DNA from: TMP-86 sp964247385
GTDB lineage: Bacteria; Pseudomonadota; Gammaproteobacteria; Steroidobacterales; Steroidobacteraceae
Direction of reading: 5' to 3'
NCBI GenBank assembly: GCA_964247385.1
Contig: CAXTUB010000001.1
Location: 124,001-188,000 of the forward strand
DNA length: 64,000 bases
Position numbers and translations under genes: made by a program. Below, one piece after another: positions 63,582 through 64,000 of the stretch. Below the pieces are notes generated by a model. It was not told the DNA's origin. It ran no database searches and saw only the letters and a program-made list of their open reading frames with translations. Within the stretch, counting starts at the first letter, position 1; each line of letters starts with the position of its first letter.

Positions 63582-64000
63582 CTACGGTTGCAGGTGCATG
63601 GCGGATGCGCCGGTCGTGATGTCGACGGGAACTGAGACATGGTCGTGCACGACCAACCAACGGCCGTCGATCTTTTTTAATCCATTGGTGCCGCGCATCC
63701 ACAGATGAAATGGCTTGCCTTTCATTGTGCCGTTCAGCCCGATGAGTGCATGAACGATTGCGACCGTGTCCGATGCAATGATGCTGCTCTCGCGGACCTC
63801 GACGGAGACCGGCCCGTCGAATAGCTTGAGAAAACCGATCCAATCCTTGCGATACGCATCCCAACCGTTGAAGCGCAGCGGCGGCAGGATGTCGAACGCC
63901 ACTGTCTGCGCACCCGGTGCATAAAAAGACATGATTCGCTCGACGTCCCCGCTCTCGAACGCTTCTTTCCAAGCCAGCCGCTGCTGTTGGACTTCATCAT
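63582..64000 (-). CDS. SnoaL-like/NTF2-fold protein (5' end beyond window)
   Basis: The visible 139 residues contain a SnoaL/ketosteroid isomerase-type domain: the N-terminal helix WKEAFESGDVERIMSFYAPG, then LRFNGWDAYRKDWIGFLKLFDGP and RWLVVHDHVSVPVD. These small NTF2-fold proteins bind hydrophobic ligands or act as isomerases; function is not assignable. The frame extends past base 64000, so the start is missing; an internal ATG at 63932 would remove the first helix. Confidence 0.8.
   Translation of the reverse strand, partial: DEVQQQRLAWKEAFESGDVERIMSFYAPGAQTVAFDILPPLRFNGWDAYRKDWIGFLKLFDGPVSVEVRESSIIASDTVAIVHALIGLNGTMKGKPFHLWMRGTNGLKKIDGRWLVVHDHVSVPVDITTGASAMHLQP

Noticed and set aside
1..64000. 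CRISPR arrays, prophage, transposases, rRNA genes
   Set aside because: None was seen on either strand; no regularly spaced repeats, integrase or transposase motifs.

Overview
This is a GC-rich chromosomal window with densely packed genes, many of them joined by 4-nt ATGA or GTGA overlaps. It looks like an aerobic gammaproteobacterium: it has system-I cytochrome c maturation genes, a fused aspartokinase/homoserine dehydrogenase (ThrA), an HrpA-type DEAH helicase with a DUF3418-like tail, PqiABC, and the uvrC-pgsA-tRNA-Gly-tRNA-Cys arrangement. Class II DAHP synthase, tryptophan 2,3-dioxygenase and leucine-degradation genes point away from enterics, towards Xanthomonadales-, Nevskiales- or Steroidobacter-like lineages. 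That placement is inference. No prophage, IS element, CRISPR array or rRNA operon was seen.

Layout. 1-2611 (-): ccmA-B-C-D-E, with ccmE running off the left edge. 2735-3102 (-): a tRNA-Leu(UAA) gene split by a 281-nt group I intron, the most striking element here. 3150-10120: a lipoprotein gene and a three-gene RND efflux operon, sitting between the tRNA-Leu gene and its usual partners. 10145-13461 (-): tRNA-Cys, tRNA-Gly, pgsA, uvrC and a family-5 uracil-DNA glycosylase. 13567-16477 (-): the glyoxylate shunt genes aceB-aceA with a strong terminator. 16586-19271: class II DAHP synthase and a divergent saccharopine dehydrogenase-like gene. 19434-25876 (-): fumC, a CoA-type NUDIX hydrolase, mazG and a frameshifted hrpA. 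25936-32585 (+): purB, an unknown gene, mnmA, acnA and a HAD phosphatase with no ordinary start codon. 32598-35973: kynA, a YgjP-like metallopeptidase, a TPR protein and tatD. 35932-44938 (-): a DegP-type protease, ygiQ, thrA, thrB, thrC and a NERD protein.

45123-48102 (+): an unusual signalling pair, a Hanks-type kinase with a degenerate receiver domain followed by a CheA-like ATPase whose Hpt-like region lacks the phospho-accepting His. 48169-55344: a divergent leucine/isovalerate catabolic locus (MCC alpha and beta; isovaleryl-CoA dehydrogenase, GntR regulator, aldehyde dehydrogenase) around a palindromic operator candidate. 55348-59707 (+): an AttEFGH-like ABC exporter. 60012-63429 (-): the pqiABC lipid-transport genes. 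63582-64000 (-): the end of a SnoaL-like gene that begins outside the window.

Metabolically the window links the TCA cycle and glyoxylate shunt (acnA, fumC, aceBA) with catabolism that feeds acetyl-CoA (leucine/isovalerate), plus threonine and aromatic amino-acid synthesis and envelope maintenance (DegP, Pqi, Att-like, RND). No intergenic stretch longer than 300 bases was found.
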